33,820 bases of DNA from contig JALWCU010000252.1 of the NCBI GenBank assembly GCA_027015275.1, positions 1-33,820 on the forward strand, written 5' to 3'. The notes under the pieces were generated by a model. It had not been told where the DNA came from. It saw only the letters and a list, made by a program, of their open reading frames with translations, and ran no database searches. Shown here in pieces: positions 21,335 to 29,964 of this stretch (position 1 is its first letter; the number at the start of each line of letters is the position of its first letter). A program made the position numbers and the translations under genes. This DNA is from Bacteroidales bacterium (lineage in GTDB: Bacteria; Bacteroidota; Bacteroidia; Bacteroidales; S143-33).

Positions 21335-21952
21335 TTACTTTTCGATTATTACATAAGAACCTTTAGAACCGGGTACAGCACCCTTAACAATAAGAAGGTC
21401 ATGTTCTGGAATAACCTTCATTACACGCAAGTTAATTACTTTCACGCGCTTGCTACCTGTATGGCCAGCCATACGTGTACCCTTGAATACGCGTGAAGGA
21501 TCAGATGAAGCACCTATAGAACCTGGTGCTCTGAGACGATTATGCTGACCGTGTGTTTTCATTCCAACACCGGCAAATCCGTGGCGTTTAACAACACCTT
21601 GATAGCCCTTACCCTTAGACCAACCTATAACATCAACCCAACGGTCGTCATTAAAGATATCAACTGACAATGTATCACCAACATTGATACCATCATACTT
21701 ACCGCGGAATTCTACTATCTTACGCTTAGGTGTGGTGCCTGCCTTAGCGAAATGACCAAGCATAGGCTTGGTTGTGTTCTTTTCCTTCTTATCATCAAAA
21801 GCAAGCTGGACAGCATCATATCCATCCTTTTCCTTGGTCTTAATCTGGGTAACCACACATGGACCTGCTTTGATGACTGTAACGGCTATCTGTTTCCCGT
21901 TTTCGTCAAACACTGAGGTCATTCCTACCTTTTTCCCTATTAAGCCTGGCAT
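21335..21952 (-). CDS. rplC: 50S ribosomal protein L3
   Basis: [39 protein letters not shown]...[48 protein letters not shown]. Confidence 0.98.
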   Translation of the reverse strand: MPGLIGKKVGMTSVFDENGKQIAVTVIKAGPCVVTQIKTKEKDGYDAVQLAFDDKKEKNTTKPMLGHFAKAGTTPKRKIVEFRGKYDGINVGDTLSVDIFNDDRWVDVIGWSKGKGYQGVVKRHGFAGVGMKTHGQHNRLRAPGSIGASSDPSRVFKGTRMAGHTGSKRVKVINLRVMKVIPEHDLLIVKGAVPGSKGSYVIIEK

Positions 21953-21993
21953 ATCTCCAAAATTTTTAGTTAAAAACTTAATTTAAATAATGA

Positions 21994-22302
21994 TTACAGT
22001 ACCTTAACCTGAACTTCAACACCTGAAGGAAGCTCAAGTTTCATCAGAGCGTTAAGTGTCTTCTGTGAAACATTATAAATATCAATCAAACGCTTATGAG
22101 TATTGAGCTGAAACTGCTCACGAGACTCCTTATTGACAAACGTAGAACGGTTCACCGTGAAGATACGACGGTGCGTAGGCAAAGGAATAGGTCCCTTTAC
22201 TGTAGCATTAGTCTGCTTAACGGTCTGAATAATCTTACGTGCCGAATTGTCAACCAAATTATGGTCGTAAGAGACCAACTTTATTCTAATTCTCTGTGCC
22301 AT
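21994..22302 (-). CDS. rpsJ: 30S ribosomal protein S10
   Basis: [72 protein letters not shown]. Confidence 0.98.
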   Translation of the reverse strand: MAQRIRIKLVSYDHNLVDNSARKIIQTVKQTNATVKGPIPLPTHRRIFTVNRSTFVNKESREQFQLNTHKRLIDIYNVSQKTLNALMKLELPSGVEVQVKVL

Positions 22303-22327
22303 AGAGTTTTTTGTTTATTTATTTTGT

Positions 22328-24421
22328 TTAAAAAAGTCTTCCAGTTAAAACACGAATAATCTCATCCTGCATCTCTTGCGGTACTGGCGCATAATGAGAA
22401 AATTCCATATTAGAACTACCACGCCCAGAAGTAATAGAGCGCAAATCATTGACATAACCAAAGGCCTCAGCCAAAGGTATGTGTGCCTTAATAACCTGCA
22501 ATCCAGCTTTTTCTTCAAGGCCATGTATTACCGCACGACGACGGTTAAGATCTGATTGAACAGGACCAATATACTCCTCTGGAACAAACACTTCCAGCTT
22601 CATTATTGGCTCAAGCAAAATTGGTTTTGCTTCTCTGGCTGCTTTTTGCAAAGCATCCTTTGCTGCTATTTCAAAGGCCAATGCATCCGAATCTACTGGA
22701 TGAGCCGAGCCACCCAACAGCTCTACCTTTATACCATGAAGTTTATATCCTGCCAGAGGACCTGAATTCATTCCCAGTTCCAAACCCTTTTTTATAGCTG
22801 GTATGAATTCCTTGGGGATAGAGCCCCCAACAGTCTTGTCTTCGAAAATTAATCCACGTGAATCTGTCTCTACGGGAGAAACACGTATTATAAGCTCTGC
22901 GAACTTACCTTTCCCGCCTGTCTGCTTTTTTAATATATGATGATACTCTACTGTCTCAGTAATTGCTTCTTTATACGAAACTTTTGGCTCACCTGTATTG
23001 ACCTTAACATTAAACTCTTCCTTGAGACGATTGACCAAAATCTCCAGATGAAGCTCACCCATGCCATGCATTAAAATCTGACCCGTATCTGGGTGCAACT
23101 CAACTATCAAGGTTGGGTCCTCGTCCTGGAGACGTCTGAGCGCTTCCTGCAATTTAGGGCTATCAGCCTGTGTCTTAGGCTCTACTGCTACCGAAACGAC
23201 CGGTTCTGGGAAATCAATACTCTCTAGTACTATAGGATGCTTTATATCAGACAATGTGTCGCCGGTTTTAATATCTCGGAACCCAACAATCGTACAAATG
23301 TCACCTGCACTTATCTCCTTAATCAAAGTCTGCTTATTTGCATGCATACGATAAAGATTCATTATACGCTCACGTTTCCCAGTACGTGAATTGTAAACAG
23401 CTGTCCCGGACTGCAATGTTCCTGAATATACGCGCAAATAAGCTAAATTACCCACAAAAGGATTGGAAGCAATCTTGAAAATAAGCCCAGCAAAACTATC
23501 CTGTGGGTCGGGATGTCGCTCTTCTTCTTTCTTTGTAAAAGGATTAGTACCAATGACTGGAGGCAAATCACTCGGACTCGGCAAATAACGAATAACTGCA
23601 TCGAGAAGTGTCTGAACTCCTTTGTTTTTCAAGGCAGAGCCACATAACACAGGAACTGCTGTATTGGCGATTGTAACTTTACGCAAGACCGAATGTATAT
23701 CATCTACAGTATAATTGTCATCAAAATATTTCTCCATAAATTCTTCGTCCAATTCTGCCAACTGCTCGAGCATTTTCTCTCTCCACTCCTGAGTTTCATC
23801 CTCTAAGCCTTGGGGTACGTCCTCCACTGAAAATTCTACGCCCAAACTCTGCTCATCCCAATAAACAGCTTTCTGATTAATCAAATCGATAACCCCCTTA
23901 AAATCGTCTTCTGAACCAATAGGAATCTGTATAGCAATTGGATTCGCCTTGAGTTTATCTTGGATTTCTTCCACAACAGCAAAGAAATCAGCTCCTACAC
24001 GGTCTAACTTATTAATAAAAGCCAGACGAGGGACCTTGTATTTATTAGCCTGACGCCAGACAGTCTCGGACTGGGGTTCGACTCCAGCAACGCCACAAAA
24101 TACAGCAATGACACCGTCCAACACACGCAGAGAACGCTCCACTTCAACCGTGAAATCTACGTGGCCAGGGGTGTCAATTATATTTACTTGAAATCTTTTG
24201 TGATTGAGGTCCCAATAAACAGTAGTGGCAGCAGAAGTAATAGTAATACCTCTCTGCTTTTCCTCTTTCATCCAGTCCATTGTAGCGGCACCTTCGTGGA
24301 CCTCACCCATTTTGTGTATAAGCCCTGTATAATAGAGGATTCTCTCTGTCGTAGTTGTCTTACCGGCGTCAATATGTGCCGCAATACCTATGTTGCGTAT
24401 GTATGTTAAATCATCAATCAT
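22328..24421 (-). CDS. fusA: Elongation factor G
   Basis: 697 aa; [58 protein letters not shown]...[21 protein letters not shown]. Confidence 0.98.
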   Translation of the reverse strand: MIDDLTYIRNIGIAAHIDAGKTTTTERILYYTGLIHKMGEVHEGAATMDWMKEEKQRGITITSAATTVYWDLNHKRFQVNIIDTPGHVDFTVEVERSLRVLDGVIAVFCGVAGVEPQSETVWRQANKYKVPRLAFINKLDRVGADFFAVVEEIQDKLKANPIAIQIPIGSEDDFKGVIDLINQKAVYWDEQSLGVEFSVEDVPQGLEDETQEWREKMLEQLAELDEEFMEKYFDDNYTVDDIHSVLRKVTIANTAVPVLCGSALKNKGVQTLLDAVIRYLPSPSDLPPVIGTNPFTKKEEERHPDPQDSFAGLIFKIASNPFVGNLAYLRVYSGTLQSGTAVYNSRTGKRERIMNLYRMHANKQTLIKEISAGDICTIVGFRDIKTGDTLSDIKHPIVLESIDFPEPVVSVAVEPKTQADSPKLQEALRRLQDEDPTLIVELHPDTGQILMHGMGELHLEILVNRLKEEFNVKVNTGEPKVSYKEAITETVEYHHILKKQTGGKGKFAELIIRVSPVETDSRGLIFEDKTVGGSIPKEFIPAIKKGLELGMNSGPLAGYKLHGIKVELLGGSAHPVDSDALAFEIAAKDALQKAAREAKPILLEPIMKLEVFVPEEYIGPVQSDLNRRRAVIHGLEEKAGLQVIKAHIPLAEAFGYVNDLRSITSGRGSSNMEFSHYAPVPQEMQDEIIRVLTGRLF

Positions 24422-24464
24422 AGTGGCGTTCCACTAGCGGATTGACAATTAACCGAAGTTAATT
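24421..24464 (-). promoter_or_regulatory. rpsG-fusA spacer with two RNA hairpins (possible translational control element)
   Basis: Minus RNA AAUUAAC-UUCG-GUUAAUU (24464-24447, cUUCGg tetraloop) and UAGUGG-AACG-CCACUA (24436-24421), the latter ending on the A of the fusA AUG. Confidence 0.45.
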
Positions 24465-24489
24465 ATAAATCCTATTAATTATAATGTGT

Positions 24490-24978
24490 TTAAAACTTAA
24501 AATGAGCAAAAGCTTTATTAGCTTCAGCCATACGATGAATATCTTCCTTACGTTTGTAGGCAGCTCCTTCTTTTCTATAAGCAGCTATAATCTCATCGGC
24601 AAGGCGCTGAGCCATAGGCTTACCATGACGCTTACGTGCAAACATAATAATATGCTTGATTCCAAGAAAGACTTTTCTATCTGGGCGAACTTCCATAGGA
24701 ACCTGGAAAGTAGCACCACCAATACGACGGCTCTTTACCTCTACCTGAGGAGTAACATTCTCCATTGCTTCTTTCCAAACATCCAATGCTGTCTTGCCAT
24801 CGCTCTCGAGCTCATCTTTCAGGCGCTTTTCTATAATATCCATTGCGTCATAAAAGATCTTATAAGCAACGGTCTTCTTTCCGTCAAGCATCAACTGATT
24901 GACAAACTTAGTTACTAAGGTATCATTATATTTTGGATCAGGAGAAACAACTCGTTTCTTAGGTTTACCTCTTCTCAT
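24490..24978 (-). CDS. rpsG: 30S ribosomal protein S7
   Basis: [49 protein letters not shown]...[19 protein letters not shown]. Confidence 0.98.
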   Translation of the reverse strand: MRRGKPKKRVVSPDPKYNDTLVTKFVNQLMLDGKKTVAYKIFYDAMDIIEKRLKDELESDGKTALDVWKEAMENVTPQVEVKSRRIGGATFQVPMEVRPDRKVFLGIKHIIMFARKRHGKPMAQRLADEIIAAYRKEGAAYKRKEDIHRMAEANKAFAHFKF

Positions 24979-24991
24979 AGATCAGTGATTT

Positions 24992-25366
24992 TTAATTTTT
25001 AGGTCTTTTGGTTCCATACTTAGAACGCTGTTGACGACGGCCATCCACACCGTCAGTATCCAAAGCACCACGAACAATGTGGTAACGAACACCAGGTAGG
25101 TCCTTTACACGACCACCACGTACCAAAACTATTGAGTGTTCCTGCAAATTGTGCCCTTCTCCGGGAATATATGCAGTAACTTCAATTCCATTAGTAAGAC
25201 GTACACGAGCTACTTTACGCATAGCTGAGTTAGGCTTCTTAGGCGTAGTGGTGTAAACACGTACACATACGCCGCGCTTCTGAGGACATCCATCCAAAGC
25301 AGGAGACTTACTCTTCTTTATCTTCTGCTTGCGTCCCTTACGTACTAATTGCTGTATCGTTGGCAT
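24992..25366 (-). CDS. rpsL: 30S ribosomal protein S12
   Basis: [100 protein letters not shown]. Confidence 0.99.
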   Translation of the reverse strand: MPTIQQLVRKGRKQKIKKSKSPALDGCPQKRGVCVRVYTTTPKKPNSAMRKVARVRLTNGIEVTAYIPGEGHNLQEHSIVLVRGGRVKDLPGVRYHIVRGALDTDGVDGRRQQRSKYGTKRPKN

Positions 25367-25425
25367 ACAAAAAAATTTTTACTTTTTTCTGATTTTCAAA
25401 TTACATAAATTACGAATTCGGAATG

Positions 25426-25456
25426 CAAAGATAGAACTTATTTTGCATTTTACCAA
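25426..25456 (-). promoter_or_regulatory. Bacteroidota-type promoter for the rpsL-led ribosomal super-operon
   Basis: Minus strand TTGG (25456-25453) - 19 nt - TATCTTTG (25433-25426); the -7 matches TAnnTTTG exactly. About 60 nt upstream of rpsL. Confidence 0.7.
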
Positions 25457-25478
25457 TGCATTCGAATAAAAAAAATTA

Positions 25479-25510
25479 AAAAACTCAGAGCCCTTGTTCC
25501 AAGAGCTCTG
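25479..25510 (-). terminator. Rho-independent terminator of the 25568-26260 lipoprotein gene
   Basis: Hairpin cagagcccttg-ttc-caagagctctg (25486-25510, one mismatch), followed on the minus strand by a T-rich run. Confidence 0.7.
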
Positions 25511-25567
25511 CAAAACTAAAATCTTTATAAGTTTATTCCAAATTAATTATCAACTGATTTTACTAAT

Positions 25568-26260
25568 TTACTGAACATTGTATCGAGGGACTGACTTCCA
25601 GACGTACCTACTTTGGCCTATATTCACATTAATACCCACTGAGAACAAAAGAGGGAAAATCGGTAAATCTGTATTCTGTTTAAAATCATAAGCAAATCCC
25701 ACCTGAGTCAAAACTCTGAAACGCTTATATCCAATCTTTGCAGTCAATGTCGGTTTCCAAAACACCGTAGATAAAGGAGACTTTAAGTATGCACCTTTCA
25801 AATCGCTAAAATTAATCGCAACAAATGATGAGGACAATCCCAAATCAATTATATCTGATGTAAAACCAATGGTTGGCTGTAAAAAAATATCTTTATAAAA
25901 GAACTGCGAATAATTATTATCCATCTTACCACCGTCAAAACCTAAATAAACTTCATAACGTCCATGCTTACCTATACGTCCGAAATAGCCGCTACCCAGA
26001 GCAAGACTAAACTGCCTGGCATAAGAAGAATCAGACTTTGAGTTATAATAATAACCATTACCAATCAAACCTATATGATTTGTTAAAGCATAAGAGACCT
26101 GAGGCGCTACTCCCAATCCTAGTAATAAGTTGACCTGTTTTTCGCCCCTATTTGTTAACATCGGCGCATCAACAGGCGATGGCAAATACACTGGTGCACA
26201 ATCTACAGACACCAGAATTATTATCAAGAAAAAAAATGAGAAAAATTTAGTACACTTCAT
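25568..26260 (-). CDS. Putative outer-membrane beta-barrel-like lipoprotein
   Basis: 230 aa; signal peptide with candidate Cys (IIILVSVDCAPVYLPSPVDAPMLTNRGEKQVN), then alternating amphipathic strands (VSYALTNHIGLIGNGYYYNS, LALGSGYFGR). Asp before the Cys is a weak lipobox. Confidence 0.6.
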   Translation of the reverse strand: MKCTKFFSFFFLIIILVSVDCAPVYLPSPVDAPMLTNRGEKQVNLLLGLGVAPQVSYALTNHIGLIGNGYYYNSKSDSSYARQFSLALGSGYFGRIGKHGRYEVYLGFDGGKMDNNYSQFFYKDIFLQPTIGFTSDIIDLGLSSSFVAINFSDLKGAYLKSPLSTVFWKPTLTAKIGYKRFRVLTQVGFAYDFKQNTDLPIFPLLFSVGINVNIGQSRYVWKSVPRYNVQ

Positions 26261-26376
26261 TTTTCTAAAACTTAAATTTCAGTGATAAATAAAATGTAAA
26301 CTCTGACAGTTTTTCCGATTTGTTAAACTGACTCATAAGAATCCTTACAGACAATATAGAATAAAATAATAACAAA

Positions 26377-26401
26377 GCCCCGCAGACCATACCTGCAGGG
26401 C
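26377..26401 (-). terminator. Rho-independent terminator of the amidase/membrane-protein cassette
   Basis: gccccgcag-accatac-ctgcagggc (26377-26401); 9-bp stem with one G-U on the minus RNA, followed by TTTGTTATTATTTT. Confidence 0.7.
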
Positions 26402-26441
26402 AAGAAACTGTAATCATCACTAAATCTATGTTAGAATTAAT

Positions 26442-26930
26442 CTAACCAACAGCGCCCTCTTCTTCGGTTTCTATAGGCGATGAGCTTATTCTCTCAGGCT
26501 GGTCTACACTACCATAGCCATATTCATAAGAAGCCTTTGATTTTTCAACAGATGTAATATGGTGCATAACTTTAGCGCCAAAATAAAATCCTATCATCAT
26601 CTCAAACGAAACCATTAGTTCATGCATCTGGGCTTCAAAGCCTTCTACACGGACATTAACCAACTCCATAACAACAACAACCCACAAAAGCGTCATTGTA
26701 AGCAAACCTCTAAATGTTCCACGAGGCATACCCATAGTTTCCTTCTCATAAGGATTAGGATTCTCCACGCTCCAATTTCCAAATGTGTACTTAATAAACA
26801 AAGTAAGAAGAAAAACCATTACAATTACCATCCACAACATAATCGGAAAATAAACGAACCAAAAAAATTCCTTAGGATGGCCAACATAATACTGCACAGT
26901 ATCTGGGAAGATTTGAAGTAAAGTTATCAT
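26442..26930 (-). CDS. Small integral membrane protein, 2-3 predicted TM segments (holin-like size, function unknown)
   Basis: 162 aa; hydrophobic FFWFVYFPIMLWMVIVMVFLLTLFI and GLLTMTLLWVVVVMELV, possible third MMIGFYFGAKVMHHI; acidic C-terminus. Confidence 0.8.
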   Translation of the reverse strand: MITLLQIFPDTVQYYVGHPKEFFWFVYFPIMLWMVIVMVFLLTLFIKYTFGNWSVENPNPYEKETMGMPRGTFRGLLTMTLLWVVVVMELVNVRVEGFEAQMHELMVSFEMMIGFYFGAKVMHHITSVEKSKASYEYGYGSVDQPERISSSPIETEEEGAVG

Positions 26931-26965
26931 ATTTTGTTATATTTTTAGTTTCTTGTTTTAATATT

Positions 26966-27403
26966 TTAAAATAAATATGCACCTAAAGCAAAAGCAGCAA
27001 TTGTAGAAACAATCCCTACTAACTTGGCTATTTTAAATTTAGTATTTAGCATATCATTCTCTTTTACAAGGACTTTAATATTATCACTGCATTCCCTCCA
27101 ATCTTTACGATATAATTCCATATTCTTCTGAGTTTGCATAAGAAGTGTGTCTGTTTGCTCTAATTGTTCATTTAAATTCTCTACTTGTTCTTGATAATTT
27201 ACAATCTGCTTATTGGCATTATCCAGCTCTTTTGCCGTTATGAGTGCTCTTTCAAGCTGATTATCAGTTATAACCCACAGCGTATCTTTCTTGGGCGCGA
27301 CAGTAATTTTCTGGCCCGGTAGCACTGCCCGGGGATACCCCTGTCCCCATGATGAAATTAAAGAAAATGCCAAGACAAAAACTATTAGAACATTCCTTTT
27401 CAT
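26966..27403 (-). CDS. Exported coiled-coil protein with C-terminal TM anchor (spanin-like topology, function unknown)
   Basis: 145 aa; signal peptide MKRNVLIVFVLAFSLISSWGQ; heptad-like NQLERALITAKELDNANKQIVNYQEQVENLNEQLEQTDTLLMQTQ; C-terminal LVGIVSTIAAFALGAYLF. Confidence 0.8.
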   Translation of the reverse strand: MKRNVLIVFVLAFSLISSWGQGYPRAVLPGQKITVAPKKDTLWVITDNQLERALITAKELDNANKQIVNYQEQVENLNEQLEQTDTLLMQTQKNMELYRKDWRECSDNIKVLVKENDMLNTKFKIAKLVGIVSTIAAFALGAYLF

Positions 27404-27414
27404 ACTGCTATAGT

Positions 27415-27852
27415 TTAGGTCCCGAAATAATCTGTAAATTCTTGCGCTTTATCTTGCATAGACATGGATTGTACTTGAGCTTCTATCTGTTTTCTTTCGA
27501 GCTTCAGTTGATCCAGCTGATCTTGCAATTTTTGTAATTTTGCTCTAAGATCTTCTATCTGCATTTCCTTTTGTTTGAGCATAGCCTCATATTGTTGCCT
27601 GAGGATAGCTTCTTCTTTCTCTATCTGCATCTGTCGCATAAGTATCTGATGTGCTTTACCCTGTCCTTGACCTCTACCTTGCCCTTTCTTTTTCTCTTTC
27701 AAAGAATCTTCGATAAGTTTATATGGTCCAGCTGCACCAGCCAACAGAACCGTTAGCCACTGCCAATCCGTTTTTATAATTCCTTTGTTATATAAATAGC
27801 CAACAATGAGTACAAGTAAAATTATACCCAAAAAAACATAAAGCTTTTTCAT
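27415..27852 (-). CDS. Membrane-anchored coiled-coil protein (function unknown)
   Basis: 145 aa; N-terminal LYVFLGIILLVLIVGYLY and WQWLTVLLAGAAG hydrophobic segments, GQGRGQGQGK linker, long charged coiled coil. Confidence 0.8.
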   Translation of the reverse strand: MKKLYVFLGIILLVLIVGYLYNKGIIKTDWQWLTVLLAGAAGPYKLIEDSLKEKKKGQGRGQGQGKAHQILMRQMQIEKEEAILRQQYEAMLKQKEMQIEDLRAKLQKLQDQLDQLKLERKQIEAQVQSMSMQDKAQEFTDYFGT

Positions 27853-27866
27853 GATTAATAGCTTTT

Positions 27867-28682
27867 TTATTCTGGTTCAACGTATTTTCCAAATATCCAC
27901 CCTTCTATTGTAACTGCAACCTTATACCAGCCATCATGTTCATCCTTTATAATTACTTTTGTTCCTTTGGGCAAGGGTCGAGCAACTATAGGGGCAGTAG
28001 TACTCGGCTTTAGACGTATATTCAGACTCCTTGCTACAATACGCCCAGCCTGTGGTGGCTCAGGTGCTCCATTCTCATCACGATGTGTGCCAAGCAGGCG
28101 GTCTCGTAATTTATCGAGAGGGAAAGCAGGCCCTGGATCTAATTTTCTCCCAGGAGCAATCTCTTCATGCCCAAGGATAAATTTTAATCCATAAGTATCA
28201 ATAAGCAATTGGCAAAGCTCAGTAACAGTATCTATCTGCTCTGGCGTATAAATCTGCCAATAACGAGGACGAGTCTCATTGCGATGAACAGCTTCAATAA
28301 CTTCTGTAGGGCTAAAAGCCTCTCCGTACCATGAGCGAAACACATTTCCACTCTTAGTCAGAGGCCCAGCATTCACAATCTCTATACCAATAGAGAAATT
28401 ATTAAAACCGCTACGTCCATGATAATAACTCTTGCCAGCATGCCATGCAATAAGATTAAATGGCACCAGCTGCGTAACACTTCCATCACGATCGACGACA
28501 ACATGGGCAGAAGCACGTACTCGAGGGTTAGTCAAAGTATTTATAGACTGCTTATAAGGCCCACCCGTGTAATGAATTATTATAGTGTCTAAATCTCCCT
28601 CTTTAAACTCTCCACCATGATTAGGGGAAGGAATCATCTTTTTAACATTCTTGCCATAAAGAATGTGATCTTTGATTTCCAT
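27867..28682 (-). CDS. N-acetylmuramoyl-L-alanine amidase (Amidase_2/AmpD-like) with C-terminal SH3b-like domain, no signal peptide
   Basis: 271 aa; LDTIIIHYTGG, SAHVVVDRDGSVTQLVPFNLIAWHAGKS, FSIGIEIVNAG, GHEEIAPGRKLDPGPAFP; C-terminal LNIRLKPSTTAPIVARPLPKGTKVIIKDEHDGWYKVAV...GWIFGKYVEPE. Confidence 0.92.
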   Translation of the reverse strand: MEIKDHILYGKNVKKMIPSPNHGGEFKEGDLDTIIIHYTGGPYKQSINTLTNPRVRASAHVVVDRDGSVTQLVPFNLIAWHAGKSYYHGRSGFNNFSIGIEIVNAGPLTKSGNVFRSWYGEAFSPTEVIEAVHRNETRPRYWQIYTPEQIDTVTELCQLLIDTYGLKFILGHEEIAPGRKLDPGPAFPLDKLRDRLLGTHRDENGAPEPPQAGRIVARSLNIRLKPSTTAPIVARPLPKGTKVIIKDEHDGWYKVAVTIEGWIFGKYVEPE

Positions 28683-28750
28683 AATAAAAAAGATTATTTT
28701 TTTTTTGTTAAAAATAATATTTTTTTCAGAAAAGCAAAACCAATAATTGA

Positions 28751-28787
28751 CAAAAAAGCTACCTATGAGAAAAAGGTAGCTTTTTTG
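28751..28787 (-). terminator. Rho-independent terminator (bidirectional-capable) after the 28790 lipoprotein
   Basis: Perfect 14-bp arms caaaaaagctacct / aggtagcttttttg around a 9-nt loop; immediately after the stop at 28790. Confidence 0.88.
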
Positions 28788-28789
28788 AT

Positions 28790-29551
28790 TTAATTTTCAT
28801 AGTTCCAGCCAGCACCCAGACTTGTGCCAACTATCTGGAATGTAATAACATTAGGGGGGCCTTCATATCCCGGCCTTTCCTGCTGTAAAATAATAGCAAT
28901 CTTGTCGTCAATAGGGCTAATCAATACACCGGCAATTGTTTGTGAAATTATTATAGAATTTCTTGGTAAGTCCTTATCATAAACAATCTTAATACCTCTC
29001 TGGGGAGAACGTATAATGATTTTCGTATGTCCCACAGGTTCAAAGCCATACCCCTGTTCCTTGCGGTAATCTGTCTGAAGCTCTACGCTGAAATCATCGC
29101 CCTGATAGGTAAAATATGGCGCAAGTAACTGCGGCTTTTTGTCTTGGATAATATGATATTTATTCAAAATAGTTTTAAACTGGTTATAATTATTTTTCCA
29201 TACTTCTTCCCTTACCACATCCTCGTCAGGCGATGTAGCCCAATGCCAAAGTGTATCACCACTTATTAGATTAACAATATACATTTCGAAAACATACACA
29301 TCCATACCTTCCATAGCAGGTTCTACTATAAAAGCAAAATTGCCGTCATCAGACCAGCCCAGTGGGAACAGTTTATCAATCAAGTAATCAGTACGAGCTT
29401 GATAGTAATATAGCTCTGGTGGAAAAAAATAATCCTGCTCAACAAACTGCTTGGACTTTGTTTGAGCTATGTTTGACTTTTTGTCCTTTTTACAAGAAAA
29501 AATACTTAGGACAATTAGCATAAAGGCAATGTATTTAATCTTTGTAATCAT
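28790..29551 (-). CDS. Putative lipoprotein of unknown function (start corrected)
   Basis: MITKIKYIAFMLIVLSIFSCKKDKKSN... lipoprotein signal-like; this start removes the overlap with ridA created by the track start at 29572. Confidence 0.75.
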   Translation of the reverse strand: MITKIKYIAFMLIVLSIFSCKKDKKSNIAQTKSKQFVEQDYFFPPELYYYQARTDYLIDKLFPLGWSDDGNFAFIVEPAMEGMDVYVFEMYIVNLISGDTLWHWATSPDEDVVREEVWKNNYNQFKTILNKYHIIQDKKPQLLAPYFTYQGDDFSVELQTDYRKEQGYGFEPVGHTKIIIRSPQRGIKIVYDKDLPRNSIIISQTIAGVLISPIDDKIAIILQQERPGYEGPPNVITFQIVGTSLGAGWNYEN

Positions 29552-29552
29552 C

Positions 29553-29942
29553 TTATTTAGATTTAATTGCAATTGTTTCTATCTCTATCAAAACATCCAA
29601 TGGCAAGCGTGCCACCTGAAAAGCTGCACGTGCAGGAGGATTGTCCGAATAAAAACGCTCATAAACTTCATTCATACCGGCAAAATCATCCATGCTTTTG
29701 AGAAAAACAGTAGATTTTACGACATCAGCAAAACTATATCCAGCTGCTTGGAGGATAGCCTCAATATTTTTTAGTTCTTGCTCTGTCTGTTCTTTTATTC
29801 CGCCTTCTACGATCTTACCCGACTGTGGGTCAACCGGTATCTGTCCAGAGATAAATAACATGCCATTCACTTCTACTGCTTGACTATATGGTCCTATTGC
29901 ACGAGGAGCATTATCAGTTGAAATTATGTTTTTCATATTCAC
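29553..29942 (-). CDS. ridA: RidA family reactive imine/enamine deaminase
   Basis: [54 protein letters not shown]...[22 protein letters not shown]. Confidence 0.95.
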   Translation of the reverse strand: MNMKNIISTDNAPRAIGPYSQAVEVNGMLFISGQIPVDPQSGKIVEGGIKEQTEQELKNIEAILQAAGYSFADVVKSTVFLKSMDDFAGMNEVYERFYSDNPPARAAFQVARLPLDVLIEIETIAIKSK

Positions 29943-29964
29943 TGATTTTTTGTTTTTTACAAAA

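Noticed and set aside
25412-25422. cgaattcg palindrome near the rpsL promoter as a separate element
   Set aside because: An 8-bp palindrome is expected by chance at this composition; part of it is already counted in the larger inverted repeat.
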